A DNA stretch of 64,000 bases from Benincasa hispida (taxonomy: Eukaryota > Streptophyta > Magnoliopsida > Cucurbitales > Cucurbitaceae), in assembly GCF_009727055.1 (NCBI RefSeq), contig NC_052353.1:44378507-44442506 (forward strand). The letters are read 5' to 3'. The notes under the pieces were generated by a model. That model did not search any database, was not told the origin of the DNA, and worked only from the letters and a program-made list of their open reading frames with translations. The first letter of the stretch is position 1; each line of letters begins with the position of its first letter. Below are positions 1-9,836 of the stretch, in pieces. The translations under genes were made by a program, and so were the position numbers.

Positions 1-299
1 TATTCCAAATCCATTGCTATATAGATTTGCATTTACATTCTTGGTGGGTGTTTAAAGCATGTCTACATTATGTTTAAATGTTAAATGTATTTGTGGATGT
101 GGATTAATGGAGTTTCTCGGATGTTGCCTCTAGTTAATGAATTCTTTTACATTTCAAAGTTAAAAGAGTTTCAAAGGCCCTTGTGTTTTTGGGCATATTA
201 ACTTGATATCGAGTCTGTAATTCAAAGAGTTTGAGTCTATTCGAGTCGCTCATGATGAAGCTTCAAGGCATGGAAATGCATTTTACTTCAAGGAAGAAG

Positions 300-690
300 A
301 AGACCAAGGGTTGGTCAGATCGTGTATACGATGGGGGTAAACGATCGTTGAGTATGGGATACTCATTTTATGGCATGCACGCACTAAACGATCGTGTAGG
401 CCAGCATGCTTTAATGCATAGTCACTGGCTACATGATCGTTCAGTAAGTGTTACATTAGCGCTTGCTCTTCAATCGTCTAGACGATCATGTTTTATAGCA
501 TAGTAGTCGTCTACATGATCGTTTGGACTTGCGTTTAAATTTGATGCACTACACAATCAAGTGGCCTTCATGCTTCACCGCATAGTCAAAGGTACTCGAT
601 CATTGCTACACGATCGTGGTTACTCGACCAAATTTACTAGACGATCAGGAAGTGTGGCTTCACCAAGGCTGTTCAAGACCCGGTTTGCTT
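300..690. repeat. ACGATCGT word array 1
   Basis: About a dozen irregularly spaced copies of a near-palindromic word (AAACGATCGT, ACACGATCGT, ATGATCGT, TAGACGATCA and variants) lie in about 390 bases. Spacing is not periodic, so this is not a simple tandem repeat. Similar arrays occur at 14630-14800 and 39340-39590. The short open frame here is incidental to the repeats. Confidence 0.75.
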
Positions 691-799
691 GTTGAACGAG
701 TTTACTCGATGGTTTAATGTAATAAATAGATTTATTTCTGATTTTTTACGCTAATCATCCAGGTCCTTGGTGAATGTACATGAGATGTATGTTTTTATT

Positions 800-1215
800 A
801 TATGTCATATAGTATGACATATAGATCAAAATCCCACTATAGATTATGCATTTTTCATCCATCATCTCTATATTGTAAGAGTTATAATATAGTAGTTTGC
901 ATGATTAAATTACTCAAAGAGCATGCTCATGCATTATATAATATAGTAGTTATATTTATGCATGCATTAAGCATATTCATGCATCATCTTTATATTATAA
1001 GTATTATACTATAAGGGTGTATAAAAGCATGTATGCTTAGTTTATTACCTTTATATAAGAGTTATATATAGTAATGAATAGACATTGCATGAAGTATGAC
1101 ACATAAGATAACTTTATAAGCATTATAAATCCCTAGTCTTGTTTGGCAATATGAATGATTTTGATTGTTTCCTTTTATAAGTATTATAATGGAAATTAGA
1201 ACTAAAATTAATAAG
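800..1215 (+). repeat. Leader hairpin array (TATAAGNNTTATA)
   Basis: Six or more variants of a short inverted repeat (TATAAG-N2-TTATA, often followed by ATAGTAG) alternate with CATGCATG-type words. The reverse complement of 20930-21300, in the Copia-C leader, has the same arrangement (TATAACAATTATA with GCATG words). Each unit could form a small RNA hairpin in the leader transcript; that is inference. Confidence 0.55.
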
Positions 1216-1757
1216 AAAGACATACATGCAAACTTAGGCTTGAATCACTTTTTAAAAGAGTTTTAAAATTTGATGGGGATAGACCAAAGATCACGATTCT
1301 AATGAGATCAGAAACCTAGTGTTTAATTTTTTTAATCAGTTTAATAGGATTAAATTGACTAATAAAAGATTAAAAGTGTACCAAATCTATCTACAAGAGA
1401 CCTTTTGTCTAAGGCGGGTTCTGTCTAGGCTGGGGTACTTAAGTTGACGAAAACGGAACACCCCTACTTGGGAACCTACCTAGAAAAGTGAGTTAGATAG
1501 ATTGTTGCATGCATGCAAATTTAATGATAGTTCGTTAAAGAGTTTAATTGGACTTGATTCGAACTTATTTAATTATCAAAAGAAATAGTTGTTTTTTAGC
1601 GAATAAACTCACACTTAGATAAAATCAGTAGCTGGATTGTCTAAATTAATGAATCCCAAGGTAGAACATTCAGTGGGAGGTACTTGGGGTATATGATACT
1701 TCACTTAAACCTCTTCACGTTTCTCCCTAACGTTCACACCGTGAGATCTATCCTCGG

Positions 1758-1794
1758 CCTCGAGACACCTTGGGAGTGTCCCCCTAAAGGATGG
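1758..1794 (+). repeat. Leader motif, copy 1 of 2
   Basis: A 37-base motif begins CCTCGAGACACC and ends CCCCTAAAGGATGG. It recurs 155 bases downstream and also occurs twice in the Copia-C leader at 157-base spacing. Confidence 0.6.
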
Positions 1795-1912
1795 TTTTTG
1801 AGTAGGTCAAAACGAAGGTGAATGGAGAGAATGTTCATAGTAAGTGGGATCGAGACGTGAGACAACATATCCATGGTCTCTCTCATTAGGTTGGATAACG
1901 TTTTGTGCATTG

Positions 1913-1949
1913 CCTCGAGGCACCCTAGGAATGTCCTTCTAAAGGATGG
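1913..1949 (+). repeat. Leader motif, copy 2 of 2
   Basis: This second copy begins CCTCGAGGCACC and ends CTTCTAAAGGATGG. It differs from the 1758 copy at a handful of positions. Confidence 0.6.
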
Positions 1950-2368
1950 CAATTTTGCACGACTCTTTATCTAATCTCCTGTATAGGATAAGGTCGCTTT
2001 AGTCTCTTGTTCTAATTTGCTTTTTCCCTATGGTGGGCGCATTACGGCAAGACTCTAGGGCCTAAAAATGAGGGGTTACACTTACGCGAAATTGTTAAAG
2101 GTTAACAGTTCTAGACCGATAAATGATGACTGTTAGAGTATGTTACAAGAGTTGTTTCTATCTAATGGTTGAGAATATCACATCCTAGTGAAAGGGCACT
2201 TGATCACCCAACCGGTGACTTTTGCCCTACCTTGCAGGGGCATCATTGCATAATAGATGTCTTTTCACTTAGGATACGTAGGAACTATTTTGCTAAAACT
2301 AAAATTGGTTTTAAAAGTCGTAATACATAGACTTATTAAGTTTGTTCATGTTTTTCAGCAACGATAAA

Positions 2369-2545
2369 ATGGCTACAACCACATTAGCTCTATTAAGTGC
2401 CGATAAATTGACTGGCAAAAACTACACTAGCACTAGTTGGAAAAAACACGATAAATACCATACTGATCATCGATGACCTTAGGTTCGTCCTTTCGGAAGA
2501 ATGTCCTCCTATTCCAATTCGGACTACCACTTGAAATATTCGGAA
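2369..2545 (+). pseudogene. copia gag N-terminus, frameshifted and truncated
   Basis: The ATG at 2369 opens MATTTLALLSADKL..NYTS, matching the copia gag start of Copia-C (MTSSALNLLSANKLNSENYTSW). A 6-base duplication (CACTAG) after NYTS and an extra A in the following A-run destroy the WKNTINT reading frame, which can still be followed in another frame down to DDLRFVL. The frame ends where LTR L1 starts at 2546. It would have encoded the capsid-like Gag protein. No function is likely. Confidence 0.75.
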
Positions 2546-2875
2546 TGTTGGAAATGTCCTAGAACTCACAGTTCGTGTTAAACATTCTATTTATCAATAA
2601 TAATGAATTGTTGATTTTGCATTCTATTATGAAAATCCAATAAACATATCCATAGGTATAGTCTGAATACTGTAACTTTATGTAGTGACATAAACAGGAT
2701 CAAGTTAACAGTATATAGCCTAAATTCTCTAATAAGTATAGGGATTAAATTGGGTATCTCATTCTGGTAACACTATTGGATGCGGCCCACTCTGTGGTTG
2801 TTACAAAGAGTTGTAAATTGCTACGAATGATGTGATCCACAGATCGTTCATATTGAGAAATGTGAGTGGGGTCGA
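2546..2875 (+). mobile_element. LTR L1: 5' part of a copia LTR
   Basis: It begins TGTTGGAAATGTCCTAGAAC and is nearly identical for about 320 bases to the reverse complement of the right end of solo LTR L11 (61567 downward). Shared text includes the regulatory-looking core GATCGTTCAT..GAGA-ATGTGAGTG. Similarity stops near 2875 and the L2 LTR starts about 85 bases later, so the rest was deleted or displaced. It sits exactly at the broken end of the Copia-A gag, consistent with insertion there. Confidence 0.75.
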
Positions 2876-3976
2876 AAGAGAATGACTATTGTCCAAACAA
2901 AAGGTCACTTGCATTAACAAGCCCGAAACTTACGTCATTAATAATATTCAAACTTGAACAAAAGAAAATTTTTGTATACAAAACTACTTCCATCACTACA
3001 AAAGTATAGAAATAGTTGTAAATGCGGGGGAAACCATAGAGAAGCTTGAATTAATTTCTTTTAAATTAAAACTGACCTTGGAAAACATTAAAAATGGGGT
3101 TTTGGTATTTAGTTGAAATTTGAATAAAATCCAAGAAGATAAATTACTAAGGATAAATGTAAGTCGTAACTGGTTTATCTAGTTCTCATATCAAGTAAAT
3201 ATTCAATGAAATTTCAATCATCGTTTTCTGCCAATTGACTATGTCACCAAATTATGCATGCATAACTACTCAATTGATGTGATTTAACTAATCTATATAA
3301 AGGTCGACAATCAATGAAATCAATCAAGCATCCTAATTAATAATTAAGGCTGGAAAGATCGTGGCCTAACTAAGCTACATGCTCCTAGATTCAATTGGGT
3401 TCTTAGCGGCCATAAAGAGCTAGAAACACATGCATTAAGATTTAGGATTCCACTATGTCGATTAACTATCAGGAAAAGTCATGTTCAATTAACCAAACAG
3501 TCTTCAAATCTAAATTAAACATGCAGACAAAGATTAAAGGTCAGCCTGTAAACCTAAACATACACGTTCAATTGTTGCTACAAGGGTAAATTCAAGCATA
3601 AACGAACTACTAGGAAATGTGCGAGCTTGAAATTAACTAGCAGAGAATTGCAATCATGGTAGGGGTGTCAATCCAACATACAAATGAAAATCTAATTCAA
3701 TTGAGATTTAAAGAAAACATAATTCTGAATTATAAACATCAAATTGGGCAAAACACTCAAGAGTTATGTCGAATCCTTAATCCAAGAACTAGATAGAAAA
3801 TTACCTCATTGACTCATAGAAAAATTAATGAGATACAATCTAATCAGTGCTCACGATCCAAAAATAAACTAAAAGTTAGTCTAACAATATTGAAAATGTA
3901 AAGGGGAAAGAAGAAAACACGGCCTCTCCTCGATCTCCATTGAAATTCAATATCCATTAACCTAAAATCGAAGGAG

Positions 3977-3986
3977 ACTATTTATA
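3977..3986 (-). promoter_or_regulatory. TATA box of L2
   Basis: CTATTTATAG on the plus strand reads CTATAAATAG on the minus strand. It lies just downstream, in L2 sense, of the GCGTTGCAACGCT word array. Confidence 0.55.
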
Positions 3987-3994
3987 GGAAATAG

Positions 3995-4240
3995 GACAGC
4001 GTCGCAACACTAGATCTAGCCTACCAACACCGAGGCAGCTAATCAAGAGTGTCAGGGTGAAGAAGTCTAATGCTGCCCCTACGCTCACTTACGGGTGCAT
4101 GCAAGGCTCCTCGTCCGTCAAATCTCGTAGCATTCCAACATTGATAGGCTACATTGCATACACATTTTGTCTTACGGCGTTGGGCGAGCACCAGGCCAAG
4201 CTAATCCACGAGCGTTGCAATGCTGAAGTAGGGGCATTTT
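3995..4240. repeat. GCGTTGCAACGCT word array in L2
   Basis: Variants include CAGCGTCGCAACACT, GTAGCATTCCAACATT, GGCGTTGGGCG and GAGCGTTGCAATGCTG. They sit immediately upstream of the minus-strand TATA box. The open frame at 4057-4260 overlaps this array and is not a gene. Confidence 0.6.
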
Positions 4241-4437
4241 GGTCTTTTGGGCTCCTTTGAAGCTCAGATACTCAAATCACCTCCAAATTGCTTCAAATCA
4301 ACCTCGATCAGCTCTAAATTGCCAATTTTATCTCATGATTACTCAGTACCTACAAAATAGGGAAGTAAACACGTAAAATTCGATAACGAGCTCGAATTAA
4401 GCTAGGAATAATAGCTCTTTTTGAGAGTTATTGTGCA

Positions 4438-4781
4438 TATTCAAGGAAGACTTCATGTGACACAAGAATGTAATAAGGTACATGAATTAGTTGGGGGCAT
4501 GTTCAAATAGGAGGAATCCTGAAGATATAAAAAGTGTGGTTCAAAAAAACTTAAAAGAATTAGTAATTACAACCAATATGAAGAAGATCGAGAAATTTAA
4601 AATTTTCGTTAGGATTATTATTGATTTCTTAATTAGCACAGGCTAACTTTCAAATTAAGAAATTGATCATAGACGAGAGTTCTTGGCTTTATAGACTTGA
4701 TAGATATTTAATTTTGAGTAAATTAATTAATTACTTGACAAACTTATCTGATGAAAGTAGTCTTTTTCTAGACATTTCTAT
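4438..4781. other. Unassigned AT-rich segment
   Basis: About 340 bases between L2 and L3. A fragment similar to AATTAAGAAATTGAT appears in both orientations (about 4630 and 4655), giving a small hairpin. I see no coding potential or recognisable repeat. Confidence 0.4.
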
Positions 4782-6900
4782 TAGAATTTATGCCCTAAAG
4801 CCTCATAATTAATTAGTTATTTGATACAATAATTGATTGTTTATATATATGCAATAATTAGTTATTCATTATAGAAAAAATCTAAGGTTATTTCATAAGA
4901 CTTGAAAAATATGTATTGCACATACAATTGGATCATATTTCAAGTAATAACCTACAGGGTCTATAGTATATGGATTAAGTTTCGGTGCCTTGGAACACTA
5001 TAGATACAATCCACTTTGTAATTGTTACAGATATTAAAAGTGTTACAAATGATTTGATCTAAATCGTTCATGTAAAGACATGCGAGTGGGGTATCCTATA
5101 CAAAGAGTTTGCATAAGACCTGATCATGAAATACTTAATCTCTCTTTGTAATGTCATTAATTAAAGAGATATATGTTTCATAGGATAATCATGTAACACG
5201 ATCTCAATCCTGAGTGAGTTATGAACTCCTTGGTCGGAGGATTTTTTTCACCTAAATGGGAACTAAATAATTTAAGTCGTTTCCACTAATTATGCAGTAG
5301 TGGTAGTAACGAGTTGAACACAGGGAACCTTTGAATTTCTCTGTCAATCAATTTCCAACCTGAGGTAACCGAGAGGAGGGGGTTTGAAAGTTTGTTTATT
5401 CGATTGTGCAAGAAATTAAACTGCGAGAAAAATAAAGAAAGTGTAAATTCAATAATTAAATGCTCTATATGTTACAACCCAAGCTAGGCATTCCCATATA
5501 GAATCTCAACTTTTTACTTTCTGCATTTATTTTATACAATTAAATTTCATTTGCAATGAAAAAATTTCAAACCCCTCCCTCCCAATCGACTACAATCGGG
5601 CTGTAGACTGTTTGATTGAAAAATTCAAAGGCTTCCTGTGTTCTACTAGTGCTATCATTACTACATTAATTTTGGTAGAAATAGTTTAAATTATTTGGTA
5701 TGAATTTAAGCAACGAAATCAATCCAACTAGAGGGATATAGTTTATGGTAAGACCATAAATAGATTGTTCATTAGAAGGATTAGTGGTACTTAAGAAGTG
5801 AAAAGTAATTACAAGGGTAAATCAGTGATTTGACCCAACTGTAATTACAAACTACTCATGAAAGATCGACTTATTGTAAAGATTGAATCCATGGATGTAT
5901 AAACATTCTACAACGTAAATAGTGTAGTTGTAAGTGTTTAGTGGAATGACCCATAATTAGTGAATGTTCATTAACATAATAATAAAGTTTAATTAATTAA
6001 TGTTGAATATTGGAGTTTCTAATTTGTAGGTCTATTAGGCCCCTTGCTACCTCACAATGGGTAAACAAGGACCAAGAACTTTGAAAGAATTTGAATTGTT
6101 TAAATTAAATAAGGGAATAATATTAATTTTATATGATACAATTAACATAATGTATATAGATACATTATAATATAAAGTTAATCGTGAATAAGATTAAAAA
6201 ATTAAACTTTGTAATAAAAATAAGATTTAATATGTTTGAATATGATTCAAATATTAAAATAACATGAATTAGATTCATCTTAAAAGTATAGGTTAAAATT
6301 TAATATGAATGAGATTCCTATTAAAATTATAGGCTATGAGAAAGATAAAATTTGAATAAAAATCAAATATATTTAATTAAATATTAGATATTTAATTTTA
6401 TCAATCAATTAAATAATTATTTGATTGATTAATTTAATTTAATTAAATCATTTTATTTAATTAAATAAAAAGAAAATGTGAAATAGATGGTCATGTATCC
6501 CACTTCACGTATTCTTGAAGGGGTTGATTATTTGGAGAGATGGGATTTGAGACTCATCCCCAACATTTTCATTCTATTGCTCTCTCTCTCAATTTTCACA
6601 TAAAGTAGTTCTTTGTGAAATAGATTTCTAAGACCAAAATCTTTTTCTGTTCTTTTAAAATAAGGTTCCCACAAATTGGTCCTTACTAAGAAAATAGCGG
6701 AGAAGACCCAATGGTGACGTCTTTGTTCTTTTAGGAGTTTAGTAAGAGAAGACAAATTCTTGAAATTCGAGAAGACCAGGAAAAGAATTGAAGAACAGTT
6801 CAAAGGCAATGTTTTCTTCTTCCCTAGTTTTTTCTAATTTTTTTCAAATTAATTCTCTATCTTATTCTTATTATTTAAATTGAGCGAATGTATCTATAGT
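4782..6900 (+). mobile_element. LTR L3: copia LTR split by a fold-back insertion
   Basis: The left end (ATTAGAATTTATGCCCTAAAG) matches the TGTTGGRATTTATGCCCTAA start of related LTRs. Three blocks shared with L6, L7, L9 and L11 occur in the same order: the AATCGTTCATGTAAAGACATG core (about 5070), TTGTTCATTAGAAGGATTAGTGG (about 5767) and TAGGTCTATTAGGCCCC (about 6025). Bases 5251-5713 interrupt it. The right end is unclear, somewhere between 6860 and 6960. It could be the 5' LTR of Copia-B, but its sequence differs clearly from L5 at that element's 3' end, so I treat it as separate. Confidence 0.65.
5251..5713. repeat. Fold-back (inverted-repeat) insertion in L3
   Basis: The left arm (5251-5420) and right arm (about 5555-5713) are imperfect inverted copies. 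Matching landmarks are CACTAATTATGCAGTAGTGG against CATTACTACATTAATT, GAACACAGGGAACCTTTGAA against TTCAAAGGCTTCCTGTGTTC, and GGAGGGGGTTTGAAA against TTTCAAACCCCTCCCTCCC. The loop is about 135 bases. Each arm carries a TTCCCTGTGTTC-type string resembling the 3' ends of Athila-type gypsy LTRs, so the palindrome may be two LTR tails head to head. No clear target-site duplication was found. Confidence 0.65.
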
Positions 6901-6959
6901 ACTCAAAGTGACCTTAACTCACTCTAGTGGACGACATCCATATACTCATGTATTTTTAT

Positions 6960-7300
6960 ACTAAAACTTGATCTATACAACTCTCAAAACTATAAATCTT
7001 TGGTTATATATACAAACATGTTCCAGGAGACTAACACAACCCTTAAGACATAAAATTAAAGTTACTCATTGTTTGTTTTGTAACCACCTCAAGACTCAAA
7101 TTTCAACTCCAATAGTTGTCTATCATTATAGTAAACTTTTACATTTTAATTTATTTAAAAAAATAAAAAAAAATATGACCACACATGTGAAGTCAAAGAT
7201 AAATGGACCATCTTTCAACTACAAACAAAATATTCAAGGACCACACTTATAGGAATATAGTCCCTATAAGAAAGGGAAGATTCTGAAGATAAAAAAAAAA
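6960..7300. other. Unassigned AT-rich spacer
   Basis: This stretch holds homopolymer A runs and a chance 94-residue frame with no recognisable motif. I see no gene. Confidence 0.4.
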
Positions 7301-7309
7301 AATTACTTT

Positions 7310-8100
7310 CAATTGGAGGGAAGAATAATTGAGGACGACAAAGATTATAAGCATTCTTCATATTCTATTGCTTTAAATTTCTCCAATAGAATGGCTAAAT
7401 GTTGCGATGTCTATGGAGCTTAAACAAACATTCCGTTTGAAAACAAAAAATAGTGAACCTATGACGAGATGTACCATTTTGAGGATGCACCTTGAGAATC
7501 TCACATCATAAAAATTAAGGAACCTCATTGTTATGGGAAAGTGAATGTTAACCTTATTTGGAAAGTATGAAGACTGACCCGATGAAATCAAATTTATATT
7601 TGGCTAATCATAGAGACCAGCCCATAGACTGAACCATTAAAGCTAAAGAAATCGATTCTTATCATAAGATCAATAAGAACCATAAAGGCTAACTCTTAGG
7701 GTCAGCGATGGAAGTTAAGAAGGACAATTCCATAGACTTCATGAAGGTCGTCCCTCATAGGGTTGGCCATGAGAGAAAAATAATGCCTAAGTAACGTTAT
7801 TTGGCAAGTATGAAAACCGACTTGTTGAAATCATATATTTATTTGGCTAAGAATAGAGACCGACCCATAGACTCAAGCATTAAAGTTAAAGAAACCAATT
7901 CTTATCATAAGATCAACAAAAACCATAAAGGCCAACTCTTAGGGTCAGCCATGGAAGTTAAGAAAGTCGATTGCATAGACTTTATGAAGGTAATCCCTCA
8001 TAGGGCTGGCCACGAGAGAAAAATAAATGCCGAAGTATGGAGGTCGACCTTGAAAAATTATGATCAAGTGTCATCTATTAAGCCAACTACGTGCTCTTAG
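7310..8100 (+). pseudogene. Unidentified coding-like stretch with tandem duplication
   Basis: I do not recognise the product. The last 99-residue frame (7801-8100, the first codon shown being TTG rather than ATG) is hydrophilic and lysine-rich (KNRDRPIDSS, KETNSYHKINKNHKG). The preceding 243 bases encode a diverged copy of the same residues with stops. Upstream, fragments such as EMYHFEDAP and KIKEPHCYGKVN can be followed in one frame. It lies directly before the Copia-B protease and in the same orientation, so it may be a diverged gag or an acquired segment of that element. No zinc knuckle or other signature is visible. Confidence 0.35.
7558..8043 (+). repeat. 243-bp tandem duplication (2 copies)
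   Basis: Copy 1 (7558-7800) and copy 2 (7801-8043) share AAGTATGAANAC, AATAGAGACC, CATAGACT, CTTATCATAAGATCAA, AACTCTTAGGGTCAGC and CGAGAGAAAAATAA at a constant offset of 243 bases (81 codons). The duplication therefore keeps reading frame. Copy 1 carries stops; copy 2 is open. Confidence 0.8.
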
Positions 8101-8130
8101 GTCCATTTGCAATGACCAAATTATGTCAGT

Positions 8131-8282
8131 AATGGATCCTATATTCGGGTGCTACCAACCATGTAAGTTCCTCTTACCAAGGATTCAGTTCCTAGTAAAC
8201 GTTGCTACAAGCAGAGATGACTCTTTGAGTCGGTACTGATGAGGTTGTTTCAGTTGTTGCTGTAGGTAGGCTAAAGTTATTT
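8131..8282 (+). pseudogene. Copia-B aspartic protease, catalytic Asp lost
   Basis: The frame reads W-I-L-Y-S-G-A-T-N-H-V where copia proteases have D-S-G. The catalytic aspartate codon is TAT (Tyr) at 8142-8144, one base from GAT. Stops follow after SYQGFSS and at EMTL. The frame then continues in phase as VGTDEVVSVVAVG and runs into the 8283 open frame. In active elements this domain cleaves the Gag-Pol polyprotein. The missing Asp and the stops make it inactive. Confidence 0.8.
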
Positions 8283-9428
8283 TTGGACAAGAAATGTTAT
8301 CTGTTACTGGATAATGTTTTCATAGTCCCTCATATCAAGAGGAACTTAATCTCAGTTTCTTGTCTCATTGAACAAGGTTATACCGTCTCCTTTTCTGAGA
8401 ATAAACTGTTTATTTTTAAGAATGCAATGAAGATTGATTTTGGTTCAATAGAAAGTAACTTGTATGTACTAAGGTCATTAGTCATAAAAGCCTTGTTTAA
8501 CACTAAAATGTTCCGTATGGCAACAACAGCTAAAAGACCAAAGGTTTCTCCTAAGGAAAACACCCATCTTTGGCATCTAAGGTTAGGTCACATCAACCTC
8601 AATAGGATTGAGCAGTTGGTAAAAAGTGGACTTCTAAAGAGTTTAGAAGAAAACTCCTTTCCGGTGTGTGAATCATGCCTCGAGGGCAAGATGACCAAAC
8701 AACTTTTTCCTGGAAAGGGTTATAGAGCCAAGGAAGCCTTGAAGCTTGTGCATTCTGACCTTTGTGATCCGATGAATGTTAGGGCTCGAGGTGGGCATGC
8801 AATATTTCATATCTTTCATAAATGATTATTCAAGGTACAGGTATCTCAACCTAATGCAACGTAAGTCTTAAGCCCTTGATCGTGATGGAGTATAAGGCTA
8901 AAGTTAAAAACTTTTTAGCTAAAAAGATAAAAACACTACAATTTGATCGTGATGGAGAGTATAAGGATCTCCAATTCCAGAACTATATGATAGAACATGG
9001 GATTCAATTCCAACTCTCGACCCTAGTTACACCTAAGAAGAATGGTGTATCGGAAAGGAAAAAAAGAACCTTGTTGGACATGGTTCTGTCTATTATGTGT
9101 TATGCTCATCTTCTAGACTCGTTTTGGGTTTTGTAATGGAAACTACATGCTATATTCTGAACAACGTTCCCTTGAAATGTGTTTCTAAAACACTTTTGAG
9201 TTGGGAAGAGGCCATAAAGGTAGTTTACGCCACCTTAAGATTTGGGAGTGTTTAGCACATGTGCTTGTTGCTAACCTAATGAAGTTGGAACCGCGTTCGA
9301 AAGTTTTCCTTTTTGTAGGCTACCCCAAGGAAATGAGAGGTGGATACTTCTATGATCTGAGTGAGAACAAAGTGTTTATTTCAACAAATACTATCTTCTT
9401 GGAAGAATACCCACATGAGAGATCATAA
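8283..9428 (+). pseudogene. Copia-B pre-integrase zinc finger and integrase
   Basis: The open frame 8283-8825 carries the HHCC finger: H98 and H103 in LWHLRLGHIN, C129 and C132 in CESCLEGK, then the first catalytic Asp in HSDLCDP (D159). A frameshift near 8800 breaks the DDYSRY segment. 8876-9136 continues the catalytic core (DRDGEY, then TPKKNGVSERKKRTLLDMV). 9201-9428 is the C-terminal part (RSKVFLFVGYPKEMRGGYFYD). In a live element this inserts the cDNA into the genome. At least three frame breaks are present. Confidence 0.85.
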
Positions 9429-9836
9429 GCCACAGAGTAATCTCGTTTTATGTGAGATTGCTAGTGAAATTAAGACTACTGAGGGTTCAACAAGAGTTGT
9501 TGAACAGGTCGACAATCAACAAGAGTTGTTAAGGTCGGTGCATTTCCTCAACAAGCTCAAGAATTGAGACTGCCTCAACGTACTGAGAGAGTTATGAACC
9601 ACCGGATCGCTACATGCATTTTACTGAAGCCTAGAACGTCATTTCTAATGATGGGGTCGAGGATCCATTGTCTTTTAAAAAAGAAATGGAGGATGTTGGC
9701 AAAGATGAATGGGTTAAGGCCATGAATCAGGAAATGGAGTCTATGTACTTCAATATCGTCTAGGAGCTTGTGGATCCACCTTATGGGGAAAGATCTATTA
9801 GGTGTAAGTGGATCTATAAGCGAAAGAGAGGTGTAG
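9429..9836 (+). pseudogene. Copia-B integrase-RT linker and RT start
   Basis: This is the hinge between integrase and reverse transcriptase with many stops. Recognisable pieces are QELRLPQRTERV-like text near 9570, KAMNQEMESM near 9720 and [17 protein letters not shown] near 9800, the conserved start of the RVT_2 domain. Frameshifts separate them. Confidence 0.65.

Larger units (their letters stand above)
1..2545 (+). mobile_element. Copia-A: Ty1/copia leader and broken gag start
   Basis: The stretch from about 780 to 2545 aligns by eye with the reverse complement of 19680-21300, the leader of Copia-C. Shared landmarks in the same order are a TATAAG-type hairpin array, a segment reading GTTCTGTCTAGGCTGGGGTA (about 1420), a duplicated 37-bp motif, and a copia gag start at 2369. 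The leader is untranslated and at least 1.5 kb long. Bases 1-780 probably belong to the 5' LTR or early leader, but I found no primer binding site. The element is cut off at 2545, where the terminus of LTR L1 begins. Family assignment is firm from gag; the left limit is unknown. Confidence 0.7.
2960..4437 (-). mobile_element. LTR L2: Ty3/gypsy-type LTR (-)
   Basis: Its reverse complement aligns with LTR L8 (23742-25220, +). Shared features in order are GAGCTATTATTCCTAGCTTA near the start, a GCGTTGCAACGCT word array, a TATAAATAG box, a GGATGCTTGATT segment and the GCATGCATAATT stretch. The terminus near 2960-2980 is uncertain and I found no target-site duplication. No internal coding region flanks it, so it is probably a solo LTR or a relic. 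The gypsy call rests on similarity to L8, whose tail (TTCGACCCTGCACTTACC) is typical of Athila/Tat-group LTR ends. Confidence 0.65.

Noticed and set aside
1734..1952. Minus-strand 72-residue frame in the Copia-A leader
   Set aside because: It arises from the duplicated 37-bp leader motif and is not conserved as a frame in Copia-C.
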